Positions 1 through 5,149 are shown, counted from the first letter of the stretch. The stretch is DNA of 5,150 nucleotides from Desulfarculus sp. (GCA_020216625.1 JAIUYB010000211.1:1-5150), one strand, 5' to 3'. Numbers and translations: made by a program. The notes: generated by a model not told the origin, from the sequence alone.

Positions 1-46
1 CGGGCCCCGTGTCAAACCAGCCGAGCCCCGGCCCGCTCCCGCGATG

Positions 47-92
47 AAAACGCGACGCCCGGCCGATCCCGATGATTGGGGATCGGCCGGGC
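47..92 (-). terminator. Likely intrinsic terminator of the operon
   Basis: A perfect 14-bp inverted repeat (57-70 pairs with 79-92) encloses an 8-base loop. On the minus strand the hairpin is followed by six bases and then a run of four T (50-47). It sits 44 bases past the stop codon of the last gene in the operon. The stem is long and GC-rich, but the T run is short and not immediately adjacent to the stem, so termination may be partial or helped by Rho. No gene is visible to its left (1-46). Confidence 0.7.
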
Positions 93-136
93 GGGTTCCG
101 GGCGTTCAGTTGGCCGCCCACGCGGCCAGGTCTGGC

Positions 137-517
137 CTAGCGTTTGGGCAGGGGCGCGTTCAGGCCCTGGAGCTTTCGGGCCAGATCCTGGGCCTCGGCC
201 AGGCCGGGACGGGGGGGGAGGTGACCCAACACCCCCAGGCCCTCGTAGGCCTCGTGGAACTCGTCCTCGCCCAGGCTGCTGACCACCGCGGTGTTGACGA
301 AGGCATTGATCGCCACGATGCGTTTGATCAGCTCCGTGGCCGAGACATCGCGCAACTGGTCGTCGATGATCACCAGGTCCGGGGCCTCGCGCCCCACCGC
401 CGCCAAGGCCGCCTCGCCGGAATCGGCCCGGATCAGGCTGAAGCCAGCGCTGGTCAGGGCCGAGCTGAAGGGGGCGAAGGCCCCCGGGGACGCGGTCACC
501 AAGAGCGCCTTGTTCAT
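137..517 (-). CDS. Degenerate response-regulator receiver-domain protein
   Basis: A stand-alone 126-residue receiver-like (CheY-type) domain with no output domain. The fold is recognisable: a beta-1 strand LLVTAS (residues 5-10), the helix-1 motif AFAPFSSAL, beta-3 PDLVIIDD (46-53) holding the candidate phospho-acceptor D52 (or D53), and beta-4 TAVVSS (76-81) with the Ser/Thr position. Two hallmarks are missing: the acidic pair that normally follows beta-1 is replaced by Thr-Ala-Ser-Pro, and the beta-5 Lys-Pro is replaced by a Leu-Pro-Pro-Arg-Pro segment (100-104). It may therefore not bind Mg2+ or be phosphorylated normally. The ATG start is supported by an AAGGGAGA ribosome binding site (523-530). 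It lies 57 bases after the NifU-like gene and just before the terminator, so it is probably the last gene of the operon. Its role is unknown; a protein-interaction or sensing module for the cluster ATPases is an inference. Confidence 0.82.
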   Translation of the reverse strand: MNKALLVTASPGAFAPFSSALTSAGFSLIRADSGEAALAAVGREAPDLVIIDDQLRDVSATELIKRIVAINAFVNTAVVSSLGEDEFHEAYEGLGVLGHLPPRPGLAEAQDLARKLQGLNAPLPKR

Positions 518-533
518 GACAATCTCCCTTGCG

Positions 534-571
534 ACGCCGGCCGGCCGCCTGGGCCCGGCCGGGGCTGGCGT
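534..571 (-). repeat. GC-rich inverted repeat between the NifU-like and receiver genes
   Basis: 534-542 pairs with 563-571 (8 of 9 positions), and an inner GGCC/GGCC pair (543-546 with 557-560) extends the stem around a 10-base loop, with a two-base bulge at 561-562. It occupies most of the short gap between the two genes, directly upstream of the receiver's ribosome binding site. It has no T run, so it is not a standard terminator; it could affect mRNA stability or translation of the last gene. In DNA this rich in GC such a pairing may also be chance. Confidence 0.3.
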
Positions 572-574
572 GGT

Positions 575-970
575 CTAGCCATGGCGCGCGTAGCAGTCGG
601 CGATGGCCTCGCCCAGGGTGTTCACCGCCAGGCGGGCGCAGTGCAGGTGATCCTCGGGCAGTCCGCCCAGGGTCTTTTCCAGGTCCTGGGGGGTCAGCTC
701 CAGGGCTTCGTCCAGCCGCAGGCCCCGGGCCAGTTCACCCACCGCGCTGGCGCAGACCGTGGTGTAGATGCAGCCCTGGGGCAAGACCTTCACCTCGGTG
801 ATGACCTCGTCCTGGACCCGCAGCGCCACCGTGATCCAATCCCCGCATGAGCCCACTCCCTTGGCCTGGCCGTCGGGGTGGGCCATCTCGCCCAGATTGC
901 GGGGGGCGCGGGCATGCTCCAGGAAGCCCTCCCCCACCTCGCCCGGAATGATCAGCAACTCCTCGGACAC
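575..970 (-). CDS. NifU/IscU-type iron-sulfur cluster scaffold protein
   Basis: A 131-residue protein matching the NifU N-terminal/IscU scaffold fold, on which [2Fe-2S] or [4Fe-4S] clusters are built before transfer. Visible family features are an N-terminal FLEHARAPRNLGEM segment (16-29), the SCGD motif (Cys42 with Asp44), GC at 66-67, the LGGLP segment (101-105) and HC at 110-111 followed by the terminal helix. Cys42, Cys67 and Cys111 plus Asp44 match the usual cluster ligands. Cys73 and Cys126 are additional. The usual Ala/Ser-rich stretch after the second ligand is changed to IYTTVCASAV. The start is a GTG at 970 with a GGGAGG ribosome binding site 8 bases upstream; the reading frame is open further upstream, but that part overlaps the NifX-like gene and is low-complexity shadow sequence. 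It follows the NifX-like gene by 26 bases. Within this operon it is a likely source of Fe-S precursors for the ATPases or NifX-like proteins (inference). Confidence 0.9.
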   Translation of the reverse strand: MSEELLIIPGEVGEGFLEHARAPRNLGEMAHPDGQAKGVGSCGDWITVALRVQDEVITEVKVLPQGCIYTTVCASAVGELARGLRLDEALELTPQDLEKTLGGLPEDHLHCARLAVNTLGEAIADCYARHG

Positions 971-978
971 GACGTCCG

Positions 979-984
979 CCTCCC
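979..984 (-). promoter_or_regulatory. Ribosome binding site GGGAGG fixing the GTG start of the NifU-like gene
   Basis: GGGAGG lies 8 bases upstream of the GTG codon at 970-968. It selects this non-ATG start over the longer open frame that runs into the upstream gene, and it agrees with where homology to the scaffold family begins. Confidence 0.75.
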
Positions 985-996
985 GCGCCGGCCGGC

Positions 997-1377
997 CTAG
1001 TGGCCGCCCCCGCCGCCGCAGGTGAAGTCCTGGCTGAACCGGGGCAGCTCGCCCTGGATCAGGGCCTGGACCGCCTCGCCCACGCTGGTCTTGCCGCCGC
1101 CGAAGAAGACCTCGATGCCCACCTGGTTGAAACCCATCAGGGGTCGCAGGCCCATGCCCCCGGCCACCAGCACCTGGACGCCCTGGCTGGCCAGGTACTG
1201 CACCGGGGCCAGGCAACCGCCCTGCTGATGGGGCACGTTGGGCACCACCTTCACCTCGCCCACGCCGTCCTGGTCCAGGCTGACCAGAGTGTAGAGATCA
1301 CAATGCCCGAAATGGGCTCCCAGCTCGGCCTCCAGGCCGCCGGGGAAGTTGGAGGGCAGCGCCACCAAGGTTTTCAT
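997..1377 (-). CDS. NifX/NifB-C-type (dinitrogenase iron-molybdenum cofactor family) protein, orange-protein-like
   Basis: A 126-residue stand-alone member of the Nitro_FeMo-Co family (NifX, NafY, NifB C-terminal domain, Desulfovibrio orange protein), a ribonuclease-H-like fold that holds metal-sulfur clusters or cofactor precursors. Visible motifs are HFGHCDLY (22-29, Cys26), a GGCLAPVQYLA segment (53-63, Cys55), the glycine-rich core VAGGMGLRPLMGF (71-83) and VGIEVFFG (86-93). It ends with Cys120, five Gly and a terminal His, a plausible metal-binding tail. ATG start with AAAGGA (1387-1392) 9 bases upstream. It lies 36 bases downstream of the second ferredoxin-MinD gene and 26 bases before the NifU-like gene. 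There is no nifH, D or K here, so nitrogenase cofactor assembly is not implied; a role in carrying an Fe-S or Mo-type cluster is an inference from the family and neighbours. Confidence 0.9.
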   Translation of the reverse strand: MKTLVALPSNFPGGLEAELGAHFGHCDLYTLVSLDQDGVGEVKVVPNVPHQQGGCLAPVQYLASQGVQVLVAGGMGLRPLMGFNQVGIEVFFGGGKTSVGEAVQALIQGELPRFSQDFTCGGGGGH

Positions 1378-1413
1378 GATCCTCGTTCCTTTCTCGTGAC
1401 AGTTGGAATCTTT

Positions 1414-2298
1414 TCAGGCCGCCCGGCGGTCCCGGGTCAGGGCCTGGATCGCTTGCCAAGCTTGGGTCAATCCCTGGTTGATGGGGCCTTGTCCGTATTC
1501 GGTCACCGCCTGGCCGGCCAGCATGGCCTTGACCACCGCCTCGTCGAAGGGCAGTTGGGCCACCAGTGGCATCCGCCGCAGACGGCAGAGGTCCTCGATC
1601 TCCCGGCTGCGGTCCGGGCTCAGGTCGTGCTTGTTGATGATCACCGCCACCGGCACCCGGAAGTGCTCGCAGAGCTGGGCCACCCGCTCCAGGTCGTGCA
1701 GGCCCGAGGGCGTGGGCTCGCTCACCACCACCGCCAAATCCACCCCGCTCAGGGAGCTGATCACCGGGCAGCCGATGCCCGGCGCGCCGTCGCAGATGAT
1801 TAGCGCCTGGTCCCGGGCCTTGGCCAGCTCCTTGGCCTGCTGGCGCAACAAGGCCACCAGGCGGCCGGAGTTCTCCTGGCCGGGGAAAAGCTGGGCGTGG
1901 ACCATCACGCCCAGGCGGGTGTCGGAGATCTGCCAGCGGCCGCAGTGACGTTCGTTGAAGGCGATGGCCTGGGCCGGGCAGAAGTGCACGCAGACCTTGC
2001 AGCCCTCGCAGCGAAACGGGTCCACGGCGTAGATCTCGCCCCGGGGATTGACGGCCCCATAGCGGCAACGGGTCTGGCACTCGCCGCAGCCCAGGCAGGC
2101 CAGGGGATCGATGGCCGCCTCGAAACCGCTGCGAAATTCCTCCTGGCGCCAGGGGCTGGGCTGCAACAGCAGGTGCAGGTCCGGGGCGTCCACGTCCAGG
2201 TCGCAGATGATGGGATGGTCGGCCAGGTGGGCCAGGGCGGCGGTGATCGAGGTCTTGCCGGTGCCGCCCTTGCCGCTGATCACCACGATCTCAGGCAT
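1414..2298 (-). CDS. MinD-superfamily P-loop ATPase with inserted 2[4Fe-4S] ferredoxin domain (second paralogue)
   Basis: A 294-residue cytosolic ATPase of the ParA/MinD class. The deviant Walker A SGKGGTGKT is at 8-16, a Walker A'-like LDVDAPDL at 34-41, and a Walker B region IICDGAPG at 167-174. Inserted between the nucleotide-binding motifs is a bacterial ferredoxin domain with two CxxCxxCxxxC sets: Cys68/71/74/78 and Cys97/100/103/107, which should hold two [4Fe-4S] clusters. An EPTPSGLHDL motif (194-203) is shared with the preceding paralogue. The ATG at 2298 is chosen because the family's N-terminal strand begins there and an AAAGGA (2308-2313) lies 9 bases upstream; the open frame continues to 2583 but that part is shadow sequence. 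It overlaps the end of the upstream paralogue by 8 bases, implying translational coupling. In orange-protein clusters such paired ATPases form a complex with NifX-like proteins; redox-gated ATP hydrolysis in cluster assembly is an inference. Confidence 0.93.
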   Translation of the reverse strand: MPEIVVISGKGGTGKTSITAALAHLADHPIICDLDVDAPDLHLLLQPSPWRQEEFRSGFEAAIDPLACLGCGECQTRCRYGAVNPRGEIYAVDPFRCEGCKVCVHFCPAQAIAFNERHCGRWQISDTRLGVMVHAQLFPGQENSGRLVALLRQQAKELAKARDQALIICDGAPGIGCPVISSLSGVDLAVVVSEPTPSGLHDLERVAQLCEHFRVPVAVIINKHDLSPDRSREIEDLCRLRRMPLVAQLPFDEAVVKAMLAGQAVTEYGQGPINQGLTQAWQAIQALTRDRRAA

Positions 2299-3178
2299 GG
2301 GCCGCCATCCTTTCCGACGCCGGGCCACGGGCCGCCAGGTGGCGCAGGTCCTGGGCCAGTTTGGCGAACAGGCCGCGGTAATCATCCGAGGCGCATGCCA
2401 GCACCTGCCCCCTGGCATAGGCCTCGGCCGCCTGGCGGGCGAAGGGAATCTCGGCCAGGATGGGCAGGCCCTCGCGCCGGCAGAACTCCCGCACCCGGTC
2501 GTCGCCCAATCCCGCCCGGTTGATGACCACCGCCAAGGGCTTGCCCAGGGGGCTGAAGGCCTCCCGGGCCAGACCCAGGTCATGCAGGCCGAAAGGCGTG
2601 GGCTCGGTGACCAGCAGAATGACGTCGGCGTCCATCACCGCGTTGACCGCCGGGCAGCTCACCCCGGGCGGAGCGTCGATGATGGCGTCGCGCCCGCCGC
2701 CGGCCAGCAGCCCGGCCAGGGCCTGGCGCACCTGGCGCATCAGGGGCGGGCTCATGGCCTCGCCCACCCGCAGGCGGCCGGAGAGAAAGCCGACGCCCTC
2801 CGCCCGGCCCCAGAGGATCTCGCCCAGCTCGCGCTGGTCCGGGGTCAAGGCCCCGCTGGGGCAGACCGCCAGACAGCCGCCGCAGCCGTGGCACATCTCC
2901 GGGAAGGTGAGCAGCACATCGCCCAGCAGGCTGATGGCCTTGAACTGGCAGAGCTCGGAGCAGGCCCCGCAGGCGGTGCAGGCCCCCTCCACCACCCGCG
3001 GCACCTCCAGCCAGGCCCGGCTGGTGGAGGTGATCTCCGGGCGCAGGAACAGGTGGAGGTTGGGCTCCTCCACGTCCAGGTCCACCGCCACCACCGGCGC
3101 GCCCCAGACCTGGGCCAGGGAGGCGCTGACCGTGGTCTTGCCGGTGCCCCCCTTGCCGCTGGCCACCGCGATGATCAC
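2291..3178 (-). CDS. MinD-superfamily P-loop ATPase with inserted 2[4Fe-4S] ferredoxin domain (first paralogue)
   Basis: A 295-residue ParA/MinD-type ATPase. Walker A SGKGGTGKT is at 7-15, Walker A'-like VDLDVEEPNL at 32-41, and Walker B AIIDAPPG at 165-172. Two ferredoxin cysteine sets are inserted at Cys67/70/73/77 and Cys96/99/102/106, each CxxCxxCxxxC. The EPTPFGLHDL motif (192-201) matches the downstream paralogue, yet the two proteins clearly differ over most of their length, so this is an old duplication and a probable heterodimer pair. The start is a GTG at 3178 whose last bases form a GTGA overlap with the stop codon of the Mrp gene; a GGAGG sits 8 bases upstream. The frame is open to 3622 but that upstream part is shadow of the Mrp gene. 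It lies between the Mrp ATPase and the second paralogue, with overlaps on both sides, so the three ATPases are likely translated in a coupled way. Confidence 0.93.
   Translation of the reverse strand: MIIAVASGKGGTGKTTVSASLAQVWGAPVVAVDLDVEEPNLHLFLRPEITSTSRAWLEVPRVVEGACTACGACSELCQFKAISLLGDVLLTFPEMCHGCGGCLAVCPSGALTPDQRELGEILWGRAEGVGFLSGRLRVGEAMSPPLMRQVRQALAGLLAGGGRDAIIDAPPGVSCPAVNAVMDADVILLVTEPTPFGLHDLGLAREAFSPLGKPLAVVINRAGLGDDRVREFCRREGLPILAEIPFARQAAEAYARGQVLACASDDYRGLFAKLAQDLRHLAARGPASERMAAHA
3175..3178 (-). promoter_or_regulatory. GTGA start/stop overlap coupling the Mrp and first Fd-MinD genes
   Basis: The GTG start of the first ferredoxin-MinD gene (3178-3176) shares bases with the TGA stop of the Mrp/NBP35 gene (3177-3175). 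A GGAGG at 3187-3191 (inside the Mrp coding end) sits 8 bases before the GTG. This decides the start codon and suggests translational coupling. Confidence 0.75.
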
Positions 3179-4032
3179 GAGCCTTGCCTCCGCTCGGCGG
3201 TGCGGTTCAGCACCGCCTGCACCAAGTCGCGGTAGTGCGGCCCGGCGGCGTTGTGGTCGTGCTCCAGGTCCAGGGGCTGGCCCTGGTCGCTGGCCGCGAC
3301 CAGACGCGAATCCCAGGGGATGCGGGCCAGAAAGTCCAGACCCATGCGCTGGGCCATGGCCTGGCCCCCGCCCTGGCCCAAAAGGTCCACCGGCTGGCCG
3401 CAATGAGGGCAGGTCAGCCCGGACATGTTCTCCACCACCCCCAGGACCGGCATCTCCAGCTGGCGGCAGAAGTCCAAGGACTTGCGCACGTCGGCCAGGG
3501 CCATCTCCTGGGGGGTGGTCACCACCACCGCCAGGGCGCCCTCGACGCTCTGGGCCACGGTCAGGGGTTCGTCGCCGGTGCCCGGCGGGGAGTCGATGAC
3601 CAAAAAGTCCAGCCGACCCCAATCCACGTTGGCCACGAACTGCTTGATGACCCCGATCTTCAAGGGTCCGCGCCAGATGACCGAGCTCTCCCGGTCCGGC
3701 ATCAGCATCTCCACGCTCAGGGCCTTGAGCCCGTGGCGGGTGACCATGGGCTCGATGAGCTGGGCCTCTTCCTGCACCTTGGCATGGCCCTTGAGGCCCA
3801 GCATGCGGGGGATGGAGGGCCCGTGCAGGTCCACGTCCATCAGGCCCACGCTATAGCCCCGGGCGGCCAGGCCCAGGGCCAGGTAGGCGGCCACGGTGGA
3901 CTTGCCCACCCCGCCCTTGCCGCTCATCACCAAAAGCTTGAAACGGATTTTCTGAAGGTTGTCGTGCAGGCGCTGCTCCTGCTCCAGGTCCGGACCGCCG
4001 TGACCGCAACCCTGGGATGCCGGTTCGCTCAT
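3175..4032 (-). CDS. Mrp/NBP35-family (ApbC-like) Fe-S carrier P-loop ATPase
   Basis: A 285-residue cytosolic ATPase of the Mrp/NBP35 family, which binds a [4Fe-4S] cluster between subunits and passes it to target proteins. Motifs: deviant Walker A SGKGGVGKST (37-46), LMDVDLHGPSIPRMLG (64-79), IWRGPLKIGVIKQF (119-132), Walker B IDSPPGTGDEPLT (146-158), and the family's C-terminal CPHC (208-211) that supplies the bridging cluster ligands, preceded by VVENMSGL (199-206). The N-terminus is short, with a single cysteine in GCGHGG (8-13) rather than a multi-cysteine ferredoxin-like extension, and it lacks the DUF59/MIP18-type domain found on many longer Mrp proteins. ATG start with GGAG (4042-4045) and GAGG (4037-4040) upstream. 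It follows the DUF134-NifX gene by 37 bases and overlaps the next gene by 4. In this operon it is the likely cluster-transfer factor (inference). Confidence 0.93.
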   Translation of the reverse strand: MSEPASQGCGHGGPDLEQEQRLHDNLQKIRFKLLVMSGKGGVGKSTVAAYLALGLAARGYSVGLMDVDLHGPSIPRMLGLKGHAKVQEEAQLIEPMVTRHGLKALSVEMLMPDRESSVIWRGPLKIGVIKQFVANVDWGRLDFLVIDSPPGTGDEPLTVAQSVEGALAVVVTTPQEMALADVRKSLDFCRQLEMPVLGVVENMSGLTCPHCGQPVDLLGQGGGQAMAQRMGLDFLARIPWDSRLVAASDQGQPLDLEHDHNAAGPHYRDLVQAVLNRTAERRQGS

Positions 4033-4069
4033 CGTTCCTCGCTCCGATCCGTTTGATCACCAAATGGGG

Positions 4070-4771
4070 TTATTCCGAGCGGCCTTCGCGGTTGGGGGCG
4101 CTGGCCATGGTCACCTCGCCGGCCTGGAAGCGGCCGAGCGCCTCGCGCACGCTGATCCCGCCCAGGTCCTGGCCGATCTTGATTCCCACCGCCGAGAGGG
4201 CCTGGAAGGCCTTGGGCCCGACGTAGCCGGTGAGGACCACCGTCACCCCGGCCTTGGCCATCAGCTCGGCGGCTTGGATGCCCGCGCCCTGGGAGCGGGC
4301 CTGGCTGACGCCATTGTCCAGATAGCTGGTTTCCATGGTCTGGGGATCCACGATGACAAAGCCGCCGGCGCGGCCGAAACGGGGGTCCACCAGGTCGTCC
4401 AGGGTGGGCCCCTCGCTGCTGATGGCGATCTTGGCCATGTCCTTCTCCTTGTTGGCGCGGCCACACCCCGCCGCCGGGGGGGCCACGCGGTAATCGCCGC
4501 CCTCGATGCACAGCATCCGCCCGAACACCACGGTCTCCGCCAGGTTGCGCCGGGCCTCGGCCAGCACCCGCCCGAAGGTCTGGCGCGAAACGCCCATCCG
4601 GTCGGCGGCCTGCTCCTGGCGCAGGCCCTCCAGGTCGGCCAGGCGCAGGGCCTCCAGGCCCTCCAGGCTCAGACGCACCGCCTCCAGCTCCCGCGTGCAG
4701 GCCCCCAGGGGGGTGAAGCAGGTCACCGAGGGTTGGGCCTGGACCAGGCGGCATTTGCGGGGGCGAGGCAT
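4070..4771 (-). CDS. DUF134 (UPF0251) helix-turn-helix domain fused to a NifX/orange-protein-like domain
   Basis: A 233-residue two-domain protein. Residues 1-95 match DUF134/UPF0251: MPRPRKCR at the start, LEALRLADLEGL (39-50), the helix-turn-helix segment QEQAADRMGVSRQTFGRVL (52-70) and an IEGG end (89-92). Residues 112-225 match the Nitro_FeMo-Co fold: MAKIAISSEGP (112-122), DPRFGRAGGF (129-138), QGAGIQAAELMA (161-172) and VLTGYVGPKAF (179-189). The linker (96-111) is short and Lys-rich and contains a cysteine (Cys103). Other cysteines in the DNA-binding half (7, 18, 25, 88) could make it cluster- or redox-responsive, which is an inference. ATG start preceded by AAGGT (4777-4781). It is the first gene of the operon, directly behind the likely promoter, as expected for an autoregulator or a sensor of the cluster made by the downstream genes. 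An ATG at 4438, at the domain junction, has a strong ribosome binding site and might also give the NifX-like domain alone. Confidence 0.9.
   Translation of the reverse strand: MPRPRKCRLVQAQPSVTCFTPLGACTRELEAVRLSLEGLEALRLADLEGLRQEQAADRMGVSRQTFGRVLAEARRNLAETVVFGRMLCIEGGDYRVAPPAAGCGRANKEKDMAKIAISSEGPTLDDLVDPRFGRAGGFVIVDPQTMETSYLDNGVSQARSQGAGIQAAELMAKAGVTVVLTGYVGPKAFQALSAVGIKIGQDLGGISVREALGRFQAGEVTMASAPNREGRSE
4445..4450 (-). promoter_or_regulatory. Internal ribosome binding site AAGGAG at the DUF134/NifX junction
   Basis: A perfect AAGGAG lies 6 bases upstream of an in-frame ATG (4438-4436), exactly where the NifX-like domain begins. It is the best match to the ideal Shine-Dalgarno among the sites seen here. 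It may drive internal initiation of a 122-residue stand-alone NifX-like protein ending at 4070, or be a relic of two separate genes that later fused. The stretch also encodes Lys-Glu-Lys-Asp, so a chance match in a charged linker is possible. Confidence 0.5.
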
Positions 4772-4841
4772 CGACTACCTTGACGCTGGGTTATGAGCAA
4801 TGGCCCTAAACAATACATACACCCGAATCGCGCACAGTCAA
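4772..4841 (-). promoter_or_regulatory. Probable promoter and leader of the operon
   Basis: This is the only notably A/T-rich non-coding stretch in the window. On the minus strand there is TTGACT at 4841-4836 (five of six to the sigma-70 -35 box), followed by TATGTA (4819-4814, spacing 16) or TATTGT (4815-4810, spacing 20) as imperfect -10 boxes. The same stretch contains GG-N10-GT (4823-4810), a weak resemblance to the -24/-12 sigma-54 pattern; its GT instead of GC at -12 argues against it. An imperfect 19-base dyad (4788-4806) lies between these boxes and the start codon and could be an operator. The exact start of transcription cannot be fixed from the sequence. Confidence 0.45.
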
Positions 4842-4862
4842 CAGGGTTTTTTTGCTTTCCCG

Positions 4863-4894
4863 CCGGGGTCGGCGAAATCGCCCGCCGGCCCCGG
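4863..4894 (-). repeat. GC-rich nested inverted repeat upstream of the operon
   Basis: CCGGGG (4863-4868) pairs with CCCCGG (4889-4894), and an inner GGCGA (4871-4875) pairs with TCGCC (4878-4882). It lies about 30 bases past the stop of the small upstream gene, so it could end or protect that transcript. Read on the minus strand it is followed by a run of A (4853-4847), not T, so it is not a standard intrinsic terminator in the direction of the genes. Confidence 0.4.
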
Positions 4895-4924
4895 ACCTGC
4901 TCCTTCCGCAACCTCGGGCCAGCC

Positions 4925-5149
4925 CTACTGGCCTTCCTCCGCCGGACCACTCTGGTCCAGCTTGGCCCGCAGGGCCTTGATCTCGCCCTGCAACTGCTCG
5001 ACCTGGCTGGCCAAACCGGACTGATCGGCCTGGTTGTAGCCGCCCTGTCCCGCCCCCAGCCGGCGCATGCCCCGGCCGCTCATGCCGGCGCGTCCCGGCC
5101 ATCCCCCGGCGCAGGGCCCGCGGCCCCAGCCCGGACGACCGTCACCCAT
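4925..5149 (-). CDS. Small Gly/Arg-rich coiled-coil protein, DUF5320-like, probably 5'-truncated by the window
   Basis: 74 visible residues. The first part is rich in Gly, Arg, Trp and Met with one cysteine (WGRGPCAGGWPGR, 8-20), and the end forms a likely coiled coil (about 46-66, with VEQLQGEIKALRAKL). This two-part design resembles DUF5320 proteins, small proteins of unknown function often found beside NifX-family genes in anaerobes. DUF5320 proteins usually begin with a Gly/Pro/Met-rich segment before the Gly-Arg-Gly-Cys motif; the first visible Met (5149) falls at the edge, so the true start may lie outside the window. It ends with TAG 153 bases before the DUF134-NifX gene, in the same orientation. 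It could belong to the same transcript or be a separate gene. The function is not known. Confidence 0.65.
   Translation of the reverse strand: MGDGRPGWGRGPCAGGWPGRAGMSGRGMRRLGAGQGGYNQADQSGLASQVEQLQGEIKALRAKLDQSGPAEEGQ

Noticed and set aside
997..1377. Nitrogenase cofactor (nif) cluster
   Set aside because: NifX- and NifU-like proteins are present, but there is no nifH, D, K, E, N or the radical-SAM part of NifB; the neighbours fit orange-protein-type clusters better.
2299..2583. N-terminal extension of the second ferredoxin-MinD protein
   Set aside because: The added residues are shadow sequence of the upstream paralogue; family similarity and the ribosome binding site both point to the ATG at 2298.
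2111..3235. Long plus-strand open frame (374 codons) and similar ones at 44-850, 1000-1803, 2460-3599, 3184-4056 and 4064-4783
   Set aside because: They lie opposite well-supported minus-strand genes, their translations are low-complexity and match no family I recognise; long antisense frames are expected at this GC content.
3179..3622. N-terminal extension of the first ferredoxin-MinD protein
   Set aside because: This part overlaps the Mrp coding sequence in another frame and is Gly/Pro/Arg-rich; the GTG at 3178 with GGAGG matches the family's start.
1414..4032. Cell-division MinD or plasmid ParA partition genes
   Set aside because: The ATPases carry ferredoxin cysteine sets or the Mrp CPHC motif, and there is no MinC, MinE or ParB gene; they belong to Fe-S-associated branches of the superfamily.
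4847..4894. Intrinsic terminator for the small upstream gene
   Set aside because: The hairpin is followed by A rather than T in the direction of the genes, so it was kept only as an inverted repeat.
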